Origin: Heyndrickxia sporothermodurans
Lineage (GTDB): Bacteria > Bacillota > Bacilli > Bacillales > Bacillaceae_C
DNA: 64,000 nt
Assembly (NCBI GenBank): GCA_018333075.1
Contig: BORH01000006.1
Coordinates: 124,001 to 188,000 of the forward strand
Direction: 5' to 3'
The notes under the pieces were generated by a model. The model saw only the letters and a list, made by a program, of their open reading frames with translations, made no database searches and was not told the DNA's origin. Shown here in pieces: positions 1 through 8,308 of this stretch; within the stretch, counting starts at the first letter, position 1, and each line of letters opens with the position of its first letter. The translations under genes and the position numbers were made by a program.

Positions 1-245
1 GGGATAATTGCATCAATGCTATCATTACGCAGCATTTCATTTAATTCTTCAGCACGCTTTATTGCTGGAGCCGACTTCGCCTTTTCTTGTGTCCACACAG
101 TGTCACCACACTCGATTGTAAAGCCCTTTTGCTCCATACGTTTACAAGCCTGCTTAAACATTTCGTGCAGCTCCATCTGAACGCCAGAAGAAGGGGCAGT
201 AACTCCTATCGTTGCCTCTTTTTTTAAAATCGGGTAGGTAATCAT
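1..245 (-). CDS. LD-carboxypeptidase, S66 (MccF-like) family, N-terminal part
   Basis: Reading the minus strand from an ATG at 245 gives an N-terminus of about 81 residues beginning MITYPILKKEATIGVTAPSS, the usual opening of peptidase family S66. The family includes LD-carboxypeptidases that trim murein tetrapeptides and MccF-type immunity enzymes. An AGGAGG ribosome binding site lies a few bases upstream (251-256). The gene runs off the left edge of the window, so the catalytic Ser-Glu-His residues, which lie further in, cannot be checked. Family call is firm; whether it is a murein recycling enzyme or a resistance-type MccF is open. Confidence 0.85.
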   Translation of the reverse strand, partial: MITYPILKKEATIGVTAPSSGVQMELHEMFKQACKRMEQKGFTIECGDTVWTQEKAKSAPAIKRAEELNEMLRNDSIDAII

Positions 246-344
246 AAAATCCTCCTAAGCTTTTACTTATAATTATTCGACATATGATTGTCGATTCCTT
301 TTGCAGAATAGGATAAAAAAGGATTTCTTCTGTTCGGAGAATCT

Positions 345-696
345 CTATTTTTCACTAATCAATGGTTCCTCTATGATAGAGCTTTCCTTTATTTTGGGTA
401 TTTTTATGTACTCTTGTGCGATTTCTAATTCCATCCATTTAACTTCCTCAATCTCCTCCGGAATGGAAATGTCAATTTATCCACAGATAATCTTCCTTCA
501 AAGTAAGTTGCATGGTGTCTCTTATATTCAAAAACAGCCCGTAGTTCCTTTACCTGTACATTTAAGCCTTTCCTCTTTCACTTCACGAATAGCCTCAGCA
601 CAAACTGCACCTCCTGGAAGTGTGAAGTATGAAGGGGCACCTTCCACACCCTTTGCCCATTTCTGCATAAACAACATCTACTCTTTTCATACTCAT
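345..696 (-). pseudogene. Decayed Nudix hydrolase
   Basis: Three minus-strand frames together read as one Nudix protein. It starts MSMKRVDVVYAEMG at 696, shifts frame into SYFTLPGGAV then AEAIREVKEE (the Nudix box), shifts again into VKELRAVFEYKRHHATYFEG, and once more into ISIPEEIEEVKWMELE, ending EEPLISEK at 345. The Nudix box lacks the ExGE segment normally found between GGAV and the REVKEE helix, so a deletion as well as frameshifts has occurred. Nudix enzymes hydrolyse nucleoside diphosphate derivatives; this copy cannot be functional as read. A plus-strand open frame over the same bases (301-747) is only its shadow. Confidence 0.8.
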
Positions 697-723
697 ACTC
701 CACATTGTTCCATAGCTTTTCAC

Positions 724-855
724 TTATTTGTCTCGAATTTCCTCTAAAAGCTCAATGATCCTCTCATTTTGTTTTTCCATTGACTTTAACGTCTTCTCTA
801 TTAAGCTTGTTGAAACTAAAAACAAAAGAAAAATAGCAAACCCTATAAATATCAT
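724..855 (-). CDS. Small single-pass membrane protein (43 aa)
   Basis: The short frame encodes MIFIGFAIFLLFLVSTSLIE followed by a charged tail ending LLEEIRDK. One hydrophobic helix (residues 1-17) is followed by an amphipathic Lys/Glu-rich helix, the layout of many small Bacillus membrane proteins. AGGGGG lies 8 bases before the ATG at 855; another ATG at 861 is too close to it (2 bases), so 855 is preferred. It sits upstream of the Nudix remnant on the same strand. No function is recognised. Confidence 0.5.
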   Translation of the reverse strand: MIFIGFAIFLLFLVSTSLIEKTLKSMEKQNERIIELLEEIRDK

Positions 856-896
856 TTGCATTGCCCCCTATCGTTTTACCGTTTAAATAAATAAGA

Positions 897-929
897 AAAA
901 AAAGGAGATGTGTGAACATTCTCCTTTTG
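897..929 (-). terminator. Rho-independent terminator of the methyltransferase gene
   Basis: AAAAGGAGA and TCTCCTTTT pair around a loop of about 11 bases, followed on the minus strand by a T-run (TTTTTTTTCTT). It lies 10 bases after the methyltransferase stop. Confidence 0.8.
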
Positions 930-938
930 CAATTGATA

Positions 939-1565
939 TTATTTCGATATAATTAGCACTCCACCACAATGAGAAATCGGGTGAAATACACATTTACAAA
1001 AGCCTTTTAAAGAAGCAGAGATTTCTTCATAAACAAAGTAAAATTCATCCTCATCCCAATGTTGTAAATGATTATTTCGACAGGTTTCTAAGTCCTCACG
1101 CGTTTCAAAGGCAATATCTCCAATATAAATCTTGCCGTTTTCTGCAAGTAAGTCTAGCAAATCTTTAATGAACTCTACTTTTGCTTCATCAGTTAAATGG
1201 TGCAACGCATAGGTGCTAACAATTGAATTAAACTTCTTTTCCTTTACCTCATTTGGAAGCCCTTTTGTAAAATCATATTCTATTAAATTTGCATCTGGCA
1301 TTTTGGATTGTGCGATATCAATCATTTTTGCGGAAAAATCAATTCCATCCATTTGATGCCCATTTTCATATAATTTGTTTGTCAATACTCCAGTTCCGAA
1401 TCCGATATCCAGAACGGTTGAATGATTTATTTGCATAACTTCATTAAAAATAGTATTTAAAATTTCTCTATAACCTGCAAATGGATACAAATCACTTTCT
1501 TCACTTAATTGGACAGTTTGATCGTAATCATTTGCCCATAAATCAAAACCTGTTTTACTTAGCAT
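939..1565 (-). CDS. Class I SAM-dependent methyltransferase
   Basis: The protein of 208 residues carries SAM motif I, VLDIGFGTGVLTNKL, near residues 52-66, then a GIDFS acidic-loop motif and YALHHLTDE. That fits a Rossmann-fold small-molecule methyltransferase similar in style to Bacillus YrrT. The ATG at 1565 is chosen because GGAGGG lies just before it; an in-frame ATG at 1598 has no such site. The substrate is not deducible. It is followed by its own terminator and is probably monocistronic. Confidence 0.85.
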   Translation of the reverse strand: MLSKTGFDLWANDYDQTVQLSEESDLYPFAGYREILNTIFNEVMQINHSTVLDIGFGTGVLTNKLYENGHQMDGIDFSAKMIDIAQSKMPDANLIEYDFTKGLPNEVKEKKFNSIVSTYALHHLTDEAKVEFIKDLLDLLAENGKIYIGDIAFETREDLETCRNNHLQHWDEDEFYFVYEEISASLKGFCKCVFHPISHCGGVLIISK

Positions 1566-2102
1566 GAATGCCCTCCTACTATTCGTGAACACTTCCAAGC
1601 ATTCATATTGATACTTGGTCAGCTGTTCATTATTTTCCTCGTGATATGATTTACTGTATGGTTATTTTTCATCATATATCCCACCTTTCATTGTTACTAT
1701 TAATAATATCCTAATTTTCTATAATTTTGAAATACTTTCTGTTTTACGAAATCCAAATTACATTCTACTAATGTTTTAGACATGACAATAATGATACGTG
1801 AAGGATATCTCCAATAAAGATTATTTATCAGCCCTAGGTTAATGATTTCAACCGCTTTTCATCATTTATCTACGCAAATTTGAAAGATATCGACGAAAAA
1901 TCTATGTTTATCTACCATATTTCAAATTTTTTTAACTTTAAAAGAGTTATATTCTCCATGAGAATAAGATTTCAGCAATGAAGTCGAGATTTTGCTTTAG
2001 AGTTATGTGATTCTTTCATAAGAATAATATATCCAACTTAAATAAAGGAAATCTGGATATTGGCCTTAAGAGTTTTTCTCCATTGGTCCTATAAAATCAA
2101 AA
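1566..2102. other. Intergenic, no gene recognised
   Basis: About 540 AT-rich bases. On the minus strand a GGTGGG site precedes an 18-codon frame (MMKNNHTVNHITRKIMNS) around 1620-1675, which could be a leader peptide or chance. Nothing else recognisable was seen. Confidence 0.4.
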
Positions 2103-2138
2103 AAAGGAAGCGAGTAGTTAAACTGCATCGCTTCCTTT
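2103..2138 (-). terminator. Terminator of the copA operon
   Basis: AAAGGAAGCGA pairs with TCGCTTCCTTT across a 14-base loop and is followed by a T-run on the minus strand, just after the stop of the His-rich protein gene. Confidence 0.85.
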
Positions 2139-2144
2139 CAAAGT

Positions 2145-2957
2145 TTATTTAACCTCTATAACAAATGGGTAGGCATTCACTTGATCTCCAAACTTAAATT
2201 CTGCCCAAAGCTTATACACGCCTGGCTTCTTAAATTGAGTTTCGAATACCGTTTTATCATTGGCTACAGGGTGTACATGGATAAATGTCTCTCCATTTTC
2301 ATCAAGAATGACTACATGACCTAGTGCACCAAGATATTTTTCCGGTTTGGCACCCTTCATATCAAAATTTAAGGTAATTTCTTTATTAACTTCGAATGAT
2401 TGAGTGTTCAATTCAACCGTTTGGCGATTTATTGTCTTTTTTAAATTTGTATCTACTACTAAATCATTATTATTATGTCCCGGATGAGTTTCTCCTACAT
2501 TCAGTTCAATCGGCTTTACCGTATACTGCAACCCTTTTGGTTTGATATCAACGAACACCTTATAGGAGTTATCAGTTAAACGGATAGTCTGTTGATATAC
2601 TCCTTCGCCTTTTTTTTCTGGGTGTAAATGATGGTATTCTTTTAAATCTGAACTAACGACAATTAAATGCATTATTTTTTCATGACTAACCTCTAGATCT
2701 GGCGCTTGATTATTTTGATCTTTTAACTCAATAGTGAGCTTACCATTATTATAGGTCACTTTTGGGTTAATATTTGTTTCATGACCTCCATGTTGATGTT
2801 GCTCACTATGCTGGTCCTGGTCCTTATGATCATTTTCCGTATGCTTTGTAGAAGCATCACTATTGGGATTCATACTAGCGTAGACACTATATCCAGTGAT
2901 GACCAATCCAAGATATACTAGAGCTGATATGGCCCAAGCCATTGGCCTGTGTTTCAT
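2145..2957 (-). CDS. Membrane-anchored His-rich YtkA/FixH-like protein of the copper operon
   Basis: This 270-residue protein has an N-terminal hydrophobic segment (about residues 8-27) that should act as signal or membrane anchor. A His/Asp/Glu-rich stretch follows (about 37-61, with DQHSEQHQHGGHE). Two beta-rich repeats then each contain an H-x-H element (HHLHPE, IHVHPV) in the style of YtkA-like domains. It begins 19 bases after the copA stop in the same direction and shares its terminator, so it is probably co-transcribed. An extracytoplasmic copper-binding role is inferred from the His clusters and the operon, not from a known orthologue. Confidence 0.8.
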   Translation of the reverse strand: MKHRPMAWAISALVYLGLVITGYSVYASMNPNSDASTKHTENDHKDQDQHSEQHQHGGHETNINPKVTYNNGKLTIELKDQNNQAPDLEVSHEKIMHLIVVSSDLKEYHHLHPEKKGEGVYQQTIRLTDNSYKVFVDIKPKGLQYTVKPIELNVGETHPGHNNNDLVVDTNLKKTINRQTVELNTQSFEVNKEITLNFDMKGAKPEKYLGALGHVVILDENGETFIHVHPVANDKTVFETQFKKPGVYKLWAEFKFGDQVNAYPFVIEVK

Positions 2958-2976
2958 TTATCTCTACTCCTTTCCA

Positions 2977-5394
2977 TTAAGCCTTTAACTTAATCCTTTG
3001 AAGTCTTAGTGCGTTAAGAACAACTGAAACGGAGCTAAAAGCCATCGCCGCTCCAGCTAGCCATGGAGCTAAAAAGCCTGCTGCCGCAATGGGAACTCCG
3101 ATACAATTATAGGCAAGAGCCCAGAATAAATTTTGCTTTATATTCGTTATTGTCTTCTTACTCATAAAAATAGCATCTGCAATACTGTTTAAATCTCCTC
3201 GAATAAGAGTAATATCGGAAGCTTCCATCGCTACATCCGTACCTGTACCAATAGCCATCCCAATATCAGCAGTTGCGAGGGCAGGTGCATCATTGATTCC
3301 ATCCCCTACCATAGCTACCTTCTTACCAGCTTCCTGAAGCTTTTTCACTTCCTCTGCTTTGCCTTCAGGTAAAACCTCTGCTATTACTTTCTTAATCCCT
3401 ACTTCAATCGCTATTGCTTGTGCAGTTTGGGTATTATCTCCAGTGATCATTACCACTTCTAGGCCCATATTATTTAAGCGGGCAATAGCTTCCTTCGATG
3501 TTTCCTTAATCGTATCTGCTACTGCAACAATCCCTGCATATTGCCCATCAATCGCTACAAGCATAGCTGTTTTTCCTTGTCTTTCTAAGCTCTCCATTTT
3601 CGACAGTTCCTCATGGACATCAATATTATGCTTTGCCATAAGTCGACGAGTACCAATGAGTAAGTTTTTATCATTCACAGTTGATTGAATTCCAAATCCA
3701 GGAATTGCTTCAAAGCTTTGAGGTGAACCGAGTTCAATGCCTTTTTCCTTGATTCCATCTACAATTGCTTCGGCAAGTGGGTGCTCTGAATTTCTTTCTG
3801 CTATACCTACAAGAGTTAGAAATTCCGTTTCATTCATTCCGTTTGCTACAAGAACATCTGTTAAAGACGGTTTCCCGTTTGTCACCGTACCAGTTTTATC
3901 AAGAATAATCGTATTTATACGATGAGTGGTTTCAAGATGCTCCCCACCTTTAAATAAAATTCCAAATTCCGCTGCGCGACCGGACCCTGCCATAATAGAA
4001 GTAGGTGTTGCAAGACCTAGTGCACATGGACATGCAATCACTAATACGGCAATAAATTTTTCAAGAGCATCTGCAAACTCCCCAGGATTGACAAAGAAAA
4101 ACCAAACTAAAAAGGTAACAATAGCAATACCGACTACAATTGGAACGAAAATTCCTGAAATCACATCAGCTAATCGTTGAATCGGCGCTTTTGATCCTTG
4201 TGCTTCTTCAACTACTTTTATGATTTGTGCTAATGCCGTATCTTTCCCAACTTTTGTTGCTTTTATTTTTAAGAAACCATTTTTATTAATTGTTGAACCA
4301 ATGACAAAATCCCCAATCGTTTTATCAACCGGAATACTCTCTCCAGTTAACATGGATTCATCAAGTGCTGATTGCCCTTCAATAATCTCTCCATCGACCG
4401 GCACTTTTTCCCCTGGTTTCACAAAAACAATATCGCCTTGCAATACTTCTTCAATCGGAATAATCATTTCATGGCCATCACGAACCACTGTCGCATTTTT
4501 TGCTTGTAAGCCCATTAATTTTTTAATTGCCTCAGATGATCGCCCTTTTGCTTTTGCTTCAAATAACTTTCCTAAAATAATTAATGTAATGAGAACGGCG
4601 CTAGTTTCATAATAAAGCTCCACCATATGAGTATCTGAACCAATGGACATAATGCTTAAATACAGACTGTAAAAATATGCTGCTGAGGTACCAAGTGCTA
4701 CGAGAACATCCATATTTGCACTCTTATTTCTTAATGCTTTAAATGCTCCTACATAAAATTGCTTTCCTACGATAAATTGAACAGGTGTAGCAAGTGCAAA
4801 TTGGACCCACGGATTCATAAACATGTCAGGCAGCCATATGAAAGAAGTAAATTTAAAATGACTGACCATTGCCCACAATAAAGGAATCGATAATATGAGT
4901 GAAAAAAGAAATTTCCCTTTTTGTTTTTGAATTTCCTTTTGACGGTGATCAACTTGTTCTTCTGCGTTTTCTTGCTTTTGCTCAAGAGTGTATCCTAACT
5001 TTTTAATAGCCTCTTTCATATCAGAAATAGCTACCTGCCCGGGATTATATTCTACAAGAGCTGACTCAAGAGCAAAATTCACAACTGCTTTATCAATACC
5101 TTCAATTTTATTAAGCCTTTTTTCAATTTTATTGGCACAAGCCGCACAGGTCATACCTGTTATATCGAATTCCGCTTTATCACTTACAACGTTATAGCCT
5201 AAAGACTGAACCTTCTCCTTAAATTTCGATATATCCGTTTTATCTGGATCATAAATGACTTTTGATTTTTCTAGAGCAAAATTTACATTCGCATCGTCTA
5301 CGCCTTCAATCTTTTTTAACCCTTTTTCAATTCTATTCGCACAAGCCGCACAGGTCATACCTGCTATTTGTAAAGTTGTTTCCTTTTGACTCAT
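2977..5394 (-). CDS. copA: Copper-exporting P1B-type ATPase CopA
   Basis: The 805-residue protein has two N-terminal heavy-metal-associated domains, each with GMTCAACA (metal cysteines 15/18 and 83/86). Eight-helix P1B topology follows, with a TGES actuator loop, the intramembrane CPC motif in [11 protein letters not shown], the phosphorylated Asp in DKTGT, the HP dipeptide in SEHPLAEAI and [10 protein letters not shown]. The length matches B. subtilis CopA (about 800). It exports Cu(I) from the cytoplasm. GGGAGTG precedes the ATG. A CsoR-type operator lies just upstream, and copZ and two csoR-like genes precede it. Confidence 0.97.
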   Translation of the reverse strand: MSQKETTLQIAGMTCAACANRIEKGLKKIEGVDDANVNFALEKSKVIYDPDKTDISKFKEKVQSLGYNVVSDKAEFDITGMTCAACANKIEKRLNKIEGIDKAVVNFALESALVEYNPGQVAISDMKEAIKKLGYTLEQKQENAEEQVDHRQKEIQKQKGKFLFSLILSIPLLWAMVSHFKFTSFIWLPDMFMNPWVQFALATPVQFIVGKQFYVGAFKALRNKSANMDVLVALGTSAAYFYSLYLSIMSIGSDTHMVELYYETSAVLITLIILGKLFEAKAKGRSSEAIKKLMGLQAKNATVVRDGHEMIIPIEEVLQGDIVFVKPGEKVPVDGEIIEGQSALDESMLTGESIPVDKTIGDFVIGSTINKNGFLKIKATKVGKDTALAQIIKVVEEAQGSKAPIQRLADVISGIFVPIVVGIAIVTFLVWFFFVNPGEFADALEKFIAVLVIACPCALGLATPTSIMAGSGRAAEFGILFKGGEHLETTHRINTIILDKTGTVTNGKPSLTDVLVANGMNETEFLTLVGIAERNSEHPLAEAIVDGIKEKGIELGSPQSFEAIPGFGIQSTVNDKNLLIGTRRLMAKHNIDVHEELSKMESLERQGKTAMLVAIDGQYAGIVAVADTIKETSKEAIARLNNMGLEVVMITGDNTQTAQAIAIEVGIKKVIAEVLPEGKAEEVKKLQEAGKKVAMVGDGINDAPALATADIGMAIGTGTDVAMEASDITLIRGDLNSIADAIFMSKKTITNIKQNLFWALAYNCIGVPIAAAGFLAPWLAGAAMAFSSVSVVLNALRLQRIKLKA

Positions 5395-5415
5395 CTATTT
5401 TCACTCCCTGCTTTT

Positions 5416-5437
5416 GTATACTACTGGGGGGTATATA
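5416..5437. promoter_or_regulatory. Candidate CsoR operator upstream of copA
   Basis: On the minus strand the sequence reads TATACCCCCCAGTAGTATA, resembling the GC-centred, AT-flanked CsoR box. It lies between the copZ terminator and the copA start, implying that copA has its own copper-controlled promoter. Confidence 0.6.
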
Positions 5438-5443
5438 ATATTG

Positions 5444-5484
5444 TTAAAAGTAATCGTGCTTCATCGTAGCACGATTACTTTTAA
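5444..5484 (-). terminator. Long perfect hairpin between copZ and copA
   Basis: A perfect 17-bp stem (TTAAAAGTAATCGTGCT with its complement) closes a 7-base loop. It should terminate or attenuate copZ transcripts before copA and may set the copZ:copA ratio. Confidence 0.75.
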
Positions 5485-5517
5485 ATTCTTATTGTAGCGT
5501 AATTTTGTGATAGAATA

Positions 5518-5727
5518 TTAGTTTTCTACATCGTACCCTTGTTCTTCGATTTCTTCTTTAATTTCATTCAAACTTACAGCATTTGCATCAAATGAAACAT
5601 CAACTTTTCCAGTATCTAGATGTACTTTGACAGATTCAACACCATTCATTTTACCTACATTTCCTTCTATAGAATTAACGCAATGTCCGCAAGACATTCC
5701 TTGTACATTAAGTGTAATTTGTTGCAT
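5518..5727 (-). CDS. copZ: Copper chaperone CopZ
   Basis: A 69-residue single heavy-metal-associated domain with GMSCGHC (Cys13, Cys16), the exact CopZ-type Cu(I) site. It carries Cu(I) in the cytosol to the N-terminal domains of CopA. The length equals B. subtilis CopZ. It is preceded by a CsoR-type box and followed by a strong hairpin before copA, so chaperone and pump are adjacent but partly uncoupled in transcription. Confidence 0.95.
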   Translation of the reverse strand: MQQITLNVQGMSCGHCVNSIEGNVGKMNGVESVKVHLDTGKVDVSFDANAVSLNEIKEEIEEQGYDVEN

Positions 5728-5766
5728 GATGAATTCCTCCTTTAATTATTTCAATTTTATAATACA

Positions 5767-5783
5767 ATACCCCTGTAGGGTAG
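5767..5783. promoter_or_regulatory. CsoR operator upstream of copZ
   Basis: ATACCCCTGTAGGGTAG is a near-palindrome matching the known CsoR box form (TACCC...GGGTA). It lies in the gap between the csoR-like gene and copZ, about 40 bases before copZ. Confidence 0.75.
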
Positions 5784-5801
5784 TCAATAAATAAATTAAT
5801 A

Positions 5802-6125
5802 TTATTTTGTTATTTTAGAAACCGTCTTTAAGAACTCCTTCACAATATCCGGGTCATCTTGTTTTAACCGTTCAATAACACATGTTTTTATATGACTCTC
5901 TAGCAAAACACGGGACACTGAATCTAATGCAGCCCCTGCTGCCGAAATTTGGTGCAATATATCATCACAATAAGTTTTGCTCAAGATCATATTTTTTATT
6001 CCTTTAATTTGACCTTCTATTCGATTCATTCTCTTAATGAGTTTATCCTGTAATTCATTTGAATAGTTTCCTTGATCTTGATTAGTACAACATGTTTCAT
6101 CAGAAAGCTTAATCACATCTCCCAT
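5802..6125 (-). CDS. CsoR-family copper-sensing repressor, S. aureus-type paralogue
   Basis: A 107-residue all-helical metal sensor of the CsoR/RcnR (DUF156) family. The Cu(I) ligand set Cys53-His78-Cys82 is visible in TYCDDILHQI and ESHIKTCV. The YCDD sequence resembles staphylococcal/listerial CsoR more than the neighbouring paralogue does. A CysCys pair (residues 12-13) precedes the fold. The family binds DNA without Cu(I) and releases it on metal binding. It is flanked on both sides by CsoR-type boxes, so autoregulation and control of copZ-copA are likely. Which of the two paralogues controls which box is not known. Confidence 0.9.
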   Translation of the reverse strand: MGDVIKLSDETCCTNQDQGNYSNELQDKLIKRMNRIEGQIKGIKNMILSKTYCDDILHQISAAGAALDSVSRVLLESHIKTCVIERLKQDDPDIVKEFLKTVSKITK

Positions 6126-6172
6126 TCTATAACCCCCTTTAATCTATAAATAAGTATCTAAAAAGAATATAC

Positions 6173-6191
6173 TATACCCCCTGTAGGTATG
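6173..6191. promoter_or_regulatory. CsoR-type operator upstream of the first csoR-like gene
   Basis: TATACCCCCTGTAGGTATG, close to the copZ box, sits about 50 bases upstream of the start at 6125. Confidence 0.65.
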
Positions 6192-6197
6192 TCGATA

Positions 6198-6232
6198 TTA
6201 AAAAATAAATGCCAGCATAAACATGTCTGGCT
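6198..6232 (-). terminator. Terminator of csoR
   Basis: GCCAG (6211-6215) pairs with CTGGC (6227-6231); on the minus strand ATTTATTTTTTAAT follows. The stem is short, but the position directly after the csoR stop supports it. Confidence 0.55.
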
Positions 6233-6240
6233 AGATACCA

Positions 6241-6546
6241 TTAAGACTTTGAAAACCTCTCAAAGACCTCCATTAATTCTTGAATCGCCTCATCCCCATC
6301 CCCATTCTTTATTGCATCTGTTACACAATGATGGGTATGCCTCTCTAATAAATTTAAGCTTACCTTCTTTAAAGCGGCATTAATTGCTGAAACTTGAACA
6401 AGAATATCTACACAATAACGATCATTTTCAATCATATTTTGAATTCCGCGAACTTGACCTTCAATTCTCTTTAAGCGGTTAATTAATTGATCTTTTTCTT
6501 TTGTTGATCTTTCCGTAGCTTTTGTTTCATTCGAATGCTTTGCCAT
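6241..6546 (-). CDS. csoR: Copper-sensing repressor CsoR (B. subtilis type)
   Basis: The 101-residue protein is close to B. subtilis CsoR (YvgZ) along its length, including RLKRIEGQVRGIQNM and the ligand residues Cys45, His70 and Cys74. It represses copZ-copA without copper and dissociates when Cu(I) binds. It is a second CsoR-family gene in the same cluster. It has its own terminator and a distinct imperfect operator upstream, so it is probably transcribed separately from the other paralogue. Confidence 0.93.
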   Translation of the reverse strand: MAKHSNETKATERSTKEKDQLINRLKRIEGQVRGIQNMIENDRYCVDILVQVSAINAALKKVSLNLLERHTHHCVTDAIKNGDGDEAIQELMEVFERFSKS

Positions 6547-6584
6547 TTCATCACCTTTTTCTTAAACACCTTATTAAGGCTTTA

Positions 6585-6603
6585 TTATACCTAACATGGG
6601 TAC
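6585..6603. promoter_or_regulatory. Imperfect CsoR-like operator upstream of csoR
   Basis: ATACCTAACATGGGTAC keeps the TACC...GGGTA ends but has a different centre from the three other boxes. It may be an autoregulatory site of altered affinity. Confidence 0.4.
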
Positions 6604-6711
6604 AATATAAAAGTACCATAGTATTAAAATATTTAGGAAAGAACAAATTATACCAAAATTGTTCTATCATAAACTGTAGTTGATATTATCCTCAAACTAT
6701 TACCTATACGT

Positions 6712-7248
6712 TCAAAAAATTACTTCATTCAATCGTATAGGTGTAGACACATTATTTTCCCAATCCTTTCGAATGATTGCATAGCATACTGAATCAGAAA
6801 TGGTTCCATCCTTATTTTCCCAAGCATTACGCATATATCCTTCTTTTACGTATCCACAATTCCATAATGTTTTTCGCATTGGATAGTTATCTGCTCTTGT
6901 ATAAGCTTCTATGCGAATTTTTTTATCAGATAACTGAAACAGATAATTCGTCAACCATTTTACGCATGCCTTCCCCAAACCTCTTCCTCGATAATTCTCG
7001 CTTAATCGCAAATCAAATAATGGGATTGTATCGGAAAAATCATGGATGATAATAAGGCCCATTTTTTGGCCAGAGCTTTCAACCCAAAAGGTTTGTCGAT
7101 CATTTTTGTACCATCCATTTTGAATCCCACGTTTAATTTCTTCCCTCGTAGGGTTTGGGTCCGAGTGAAACTCCCAACGATTATTTAACATAAATGTAAT
7201 TAATTCTTCGGACTCATTCTCAAATAATCGAAACTGTAAATCGTTCAT
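6712..7248 (-). CDS. GNAT N-acetyltransferase
   Basis: A 178-residue GNAT protein. The acetyl-CoA pyrophosphate loop (motif A) is RGRGLGKACVKWL, preceded by LRLSENY; the IEAYTRADNYPMRKTLWNCGYVKEG segment is motif B in RimJ/RimL style. Such enzymes acetylate small molecules or protein N-termini; the substrate cannot be read. It lies downstream of a LysR gene on the same strand, 39 bases apart, with no terminator between. Confidence 0.85.
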   Translation of the reverse strand: MNDLQFRLFENESEELITFMLNNRWEFHSDPNPTREEIKRGIQNGWYKNDRQTFWVESSGQKMGLIIIHDFSDTIPLFDLRLSENYRGRGLGKACVKWLTNYLFQLSDKKIRIEAYTRADNYPMRKTLWNCGYVKEGYMRNAWENKDGTISDSVCYAIIRKDWENNVSTPIRLNEVIF

Positions 7249-7287
7249 TCTTCTGCTCCTAATTAATAGTTATTTCTAACTCCTATT

Positions 7288-8193
7288 CTATAAACGGAAT
7301 AAAATGTCCTTCAAGTCATTTCCATTTTTTAACAAATCAATAAATACTTCAAGGGCTTTTGTTTTAAAGGATGTTCTCAGGACCATAGAGAAATTTCGTT
7401 TAAATGGAGTTCCTTTAACAGGAATGATTTTTAATAAGTCCATCGAAATTTCTTTACGAATGGCTAGTCCAGATAGTAAAGAGACACCAAGTCCAGACTC
7501 TACAGTTTCTTTAATTAATTGAGTGCTACCAAATTCCATAATATCTTTTGGTGCAATGGACATATATTGAAAGATCTTATCCGTAGCCTCTCTCGTACCC
7601 GATCCTAGCTCGCGAACAATCCATGTTTCCTCCTCCAATTCAGCGATATTTGCTTCTCTGTTTTGTTTAGCCAAATGATGTTTAGAGGATGCGATTACAT
7701 ACATCATATCTTCAGTAAATGGATCAACGGAAAGTTGTGAGTCATTATAATCTCCTTCTATAATACCTACGTCAAGCTGATGCCCCTTTACCAATTCTGC
7801 AATTTCCTTCGTATTGCCAATCGTAATCTTTGGTTTAATTAATGGAAACTGCTCATGCAGCTGTGCTATCACATGTGGCAGAACGTATTCCCCGAAAGTA
7901 TAGCTTGATCCAATGGATAATGGTCCACTTGCTCGATTCGTTAAATCATCAAGTAGATTTTGCATTTTTGAATATAATCCCAAGATTTCCTTTGCATGAT
8001 AATAGACAATTTCTCCTGCCTTGTTTAACCGAACATATTTGTTACTGCGATCCAAAAGCTTTGATCCGTAAGAACGCTCAAGCCCTTGTATGTATTGGCT
8101 TACCGCAGGCTGTGTCATATGCAACTCCTCTGCTGCACGAGAGAAATTCCCTTTTTCCACTACTGTTACAAAAACAAGTAAATGCTGATCCAT
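7288..8193 (-). CDS. LysR-type regulator, CysL/YeiE-like
   Basis: The 301-residue protein has an N-terminal winged helix (GNFSRAAEELHMTQPAVSQYIQ, residues 16-37) and a periplasmic-binding-protein-like effector domain containing the GSSYTFGEYVLPHVI motif typical of the CysL (YwfK)/YeiE group. It is transcribed divergently from a YeiH-family gene, the classic LysR arrangement, so it probably controls that gene and itself. CysL acts in sulfur metabolism and YeiE with YeiH transporters; the effector here is unknown. Confidence 0.88.
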   Translation of the reverse strand: MDQHLLVFVTVVEKGNFSRAAEELHMTQPAVSQYIQGLERSYGSKLLDRSNKYVRLNKAGEIVYYHAKEILGLYSKMQNLLDDLTNRASGPLSIGSSYTFGEYVLPHVIAQLHEQFPLIKPKITIGNTKEIAELVKGHQLDVGIIEGDYNDSQLSVDPFTEDMMYVIASSKHHLAKQNREANIAELEEETWIVRELGSGTREATDKIFQYMSIAPKDIMEFGSTQLIKETVESGLGVSLLSGLAIRKEISMDLLKIIPVKGTPFKRNFSMVLRTSFKTKALEVFIDLLKNGNDLKDILFRL

Positions 8194-8308
8194 GAGGGCC
8201 TTTACCTCCTATAAGTTTTTCTTATTATTAATATCATATATATTTATTTTCCTTATCGTCAATAATGCATTATTTTATTAATAGAGAAAAACATTTGGGG
8301 GTGTTGAT

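Noticed and set aside
301-747. 148-codon plus-strand open frame
   Set aside because: It is antisense to the Nudix remnant, which reads as a recognisable protein on the minus strand, and it has no ribosome binding site.
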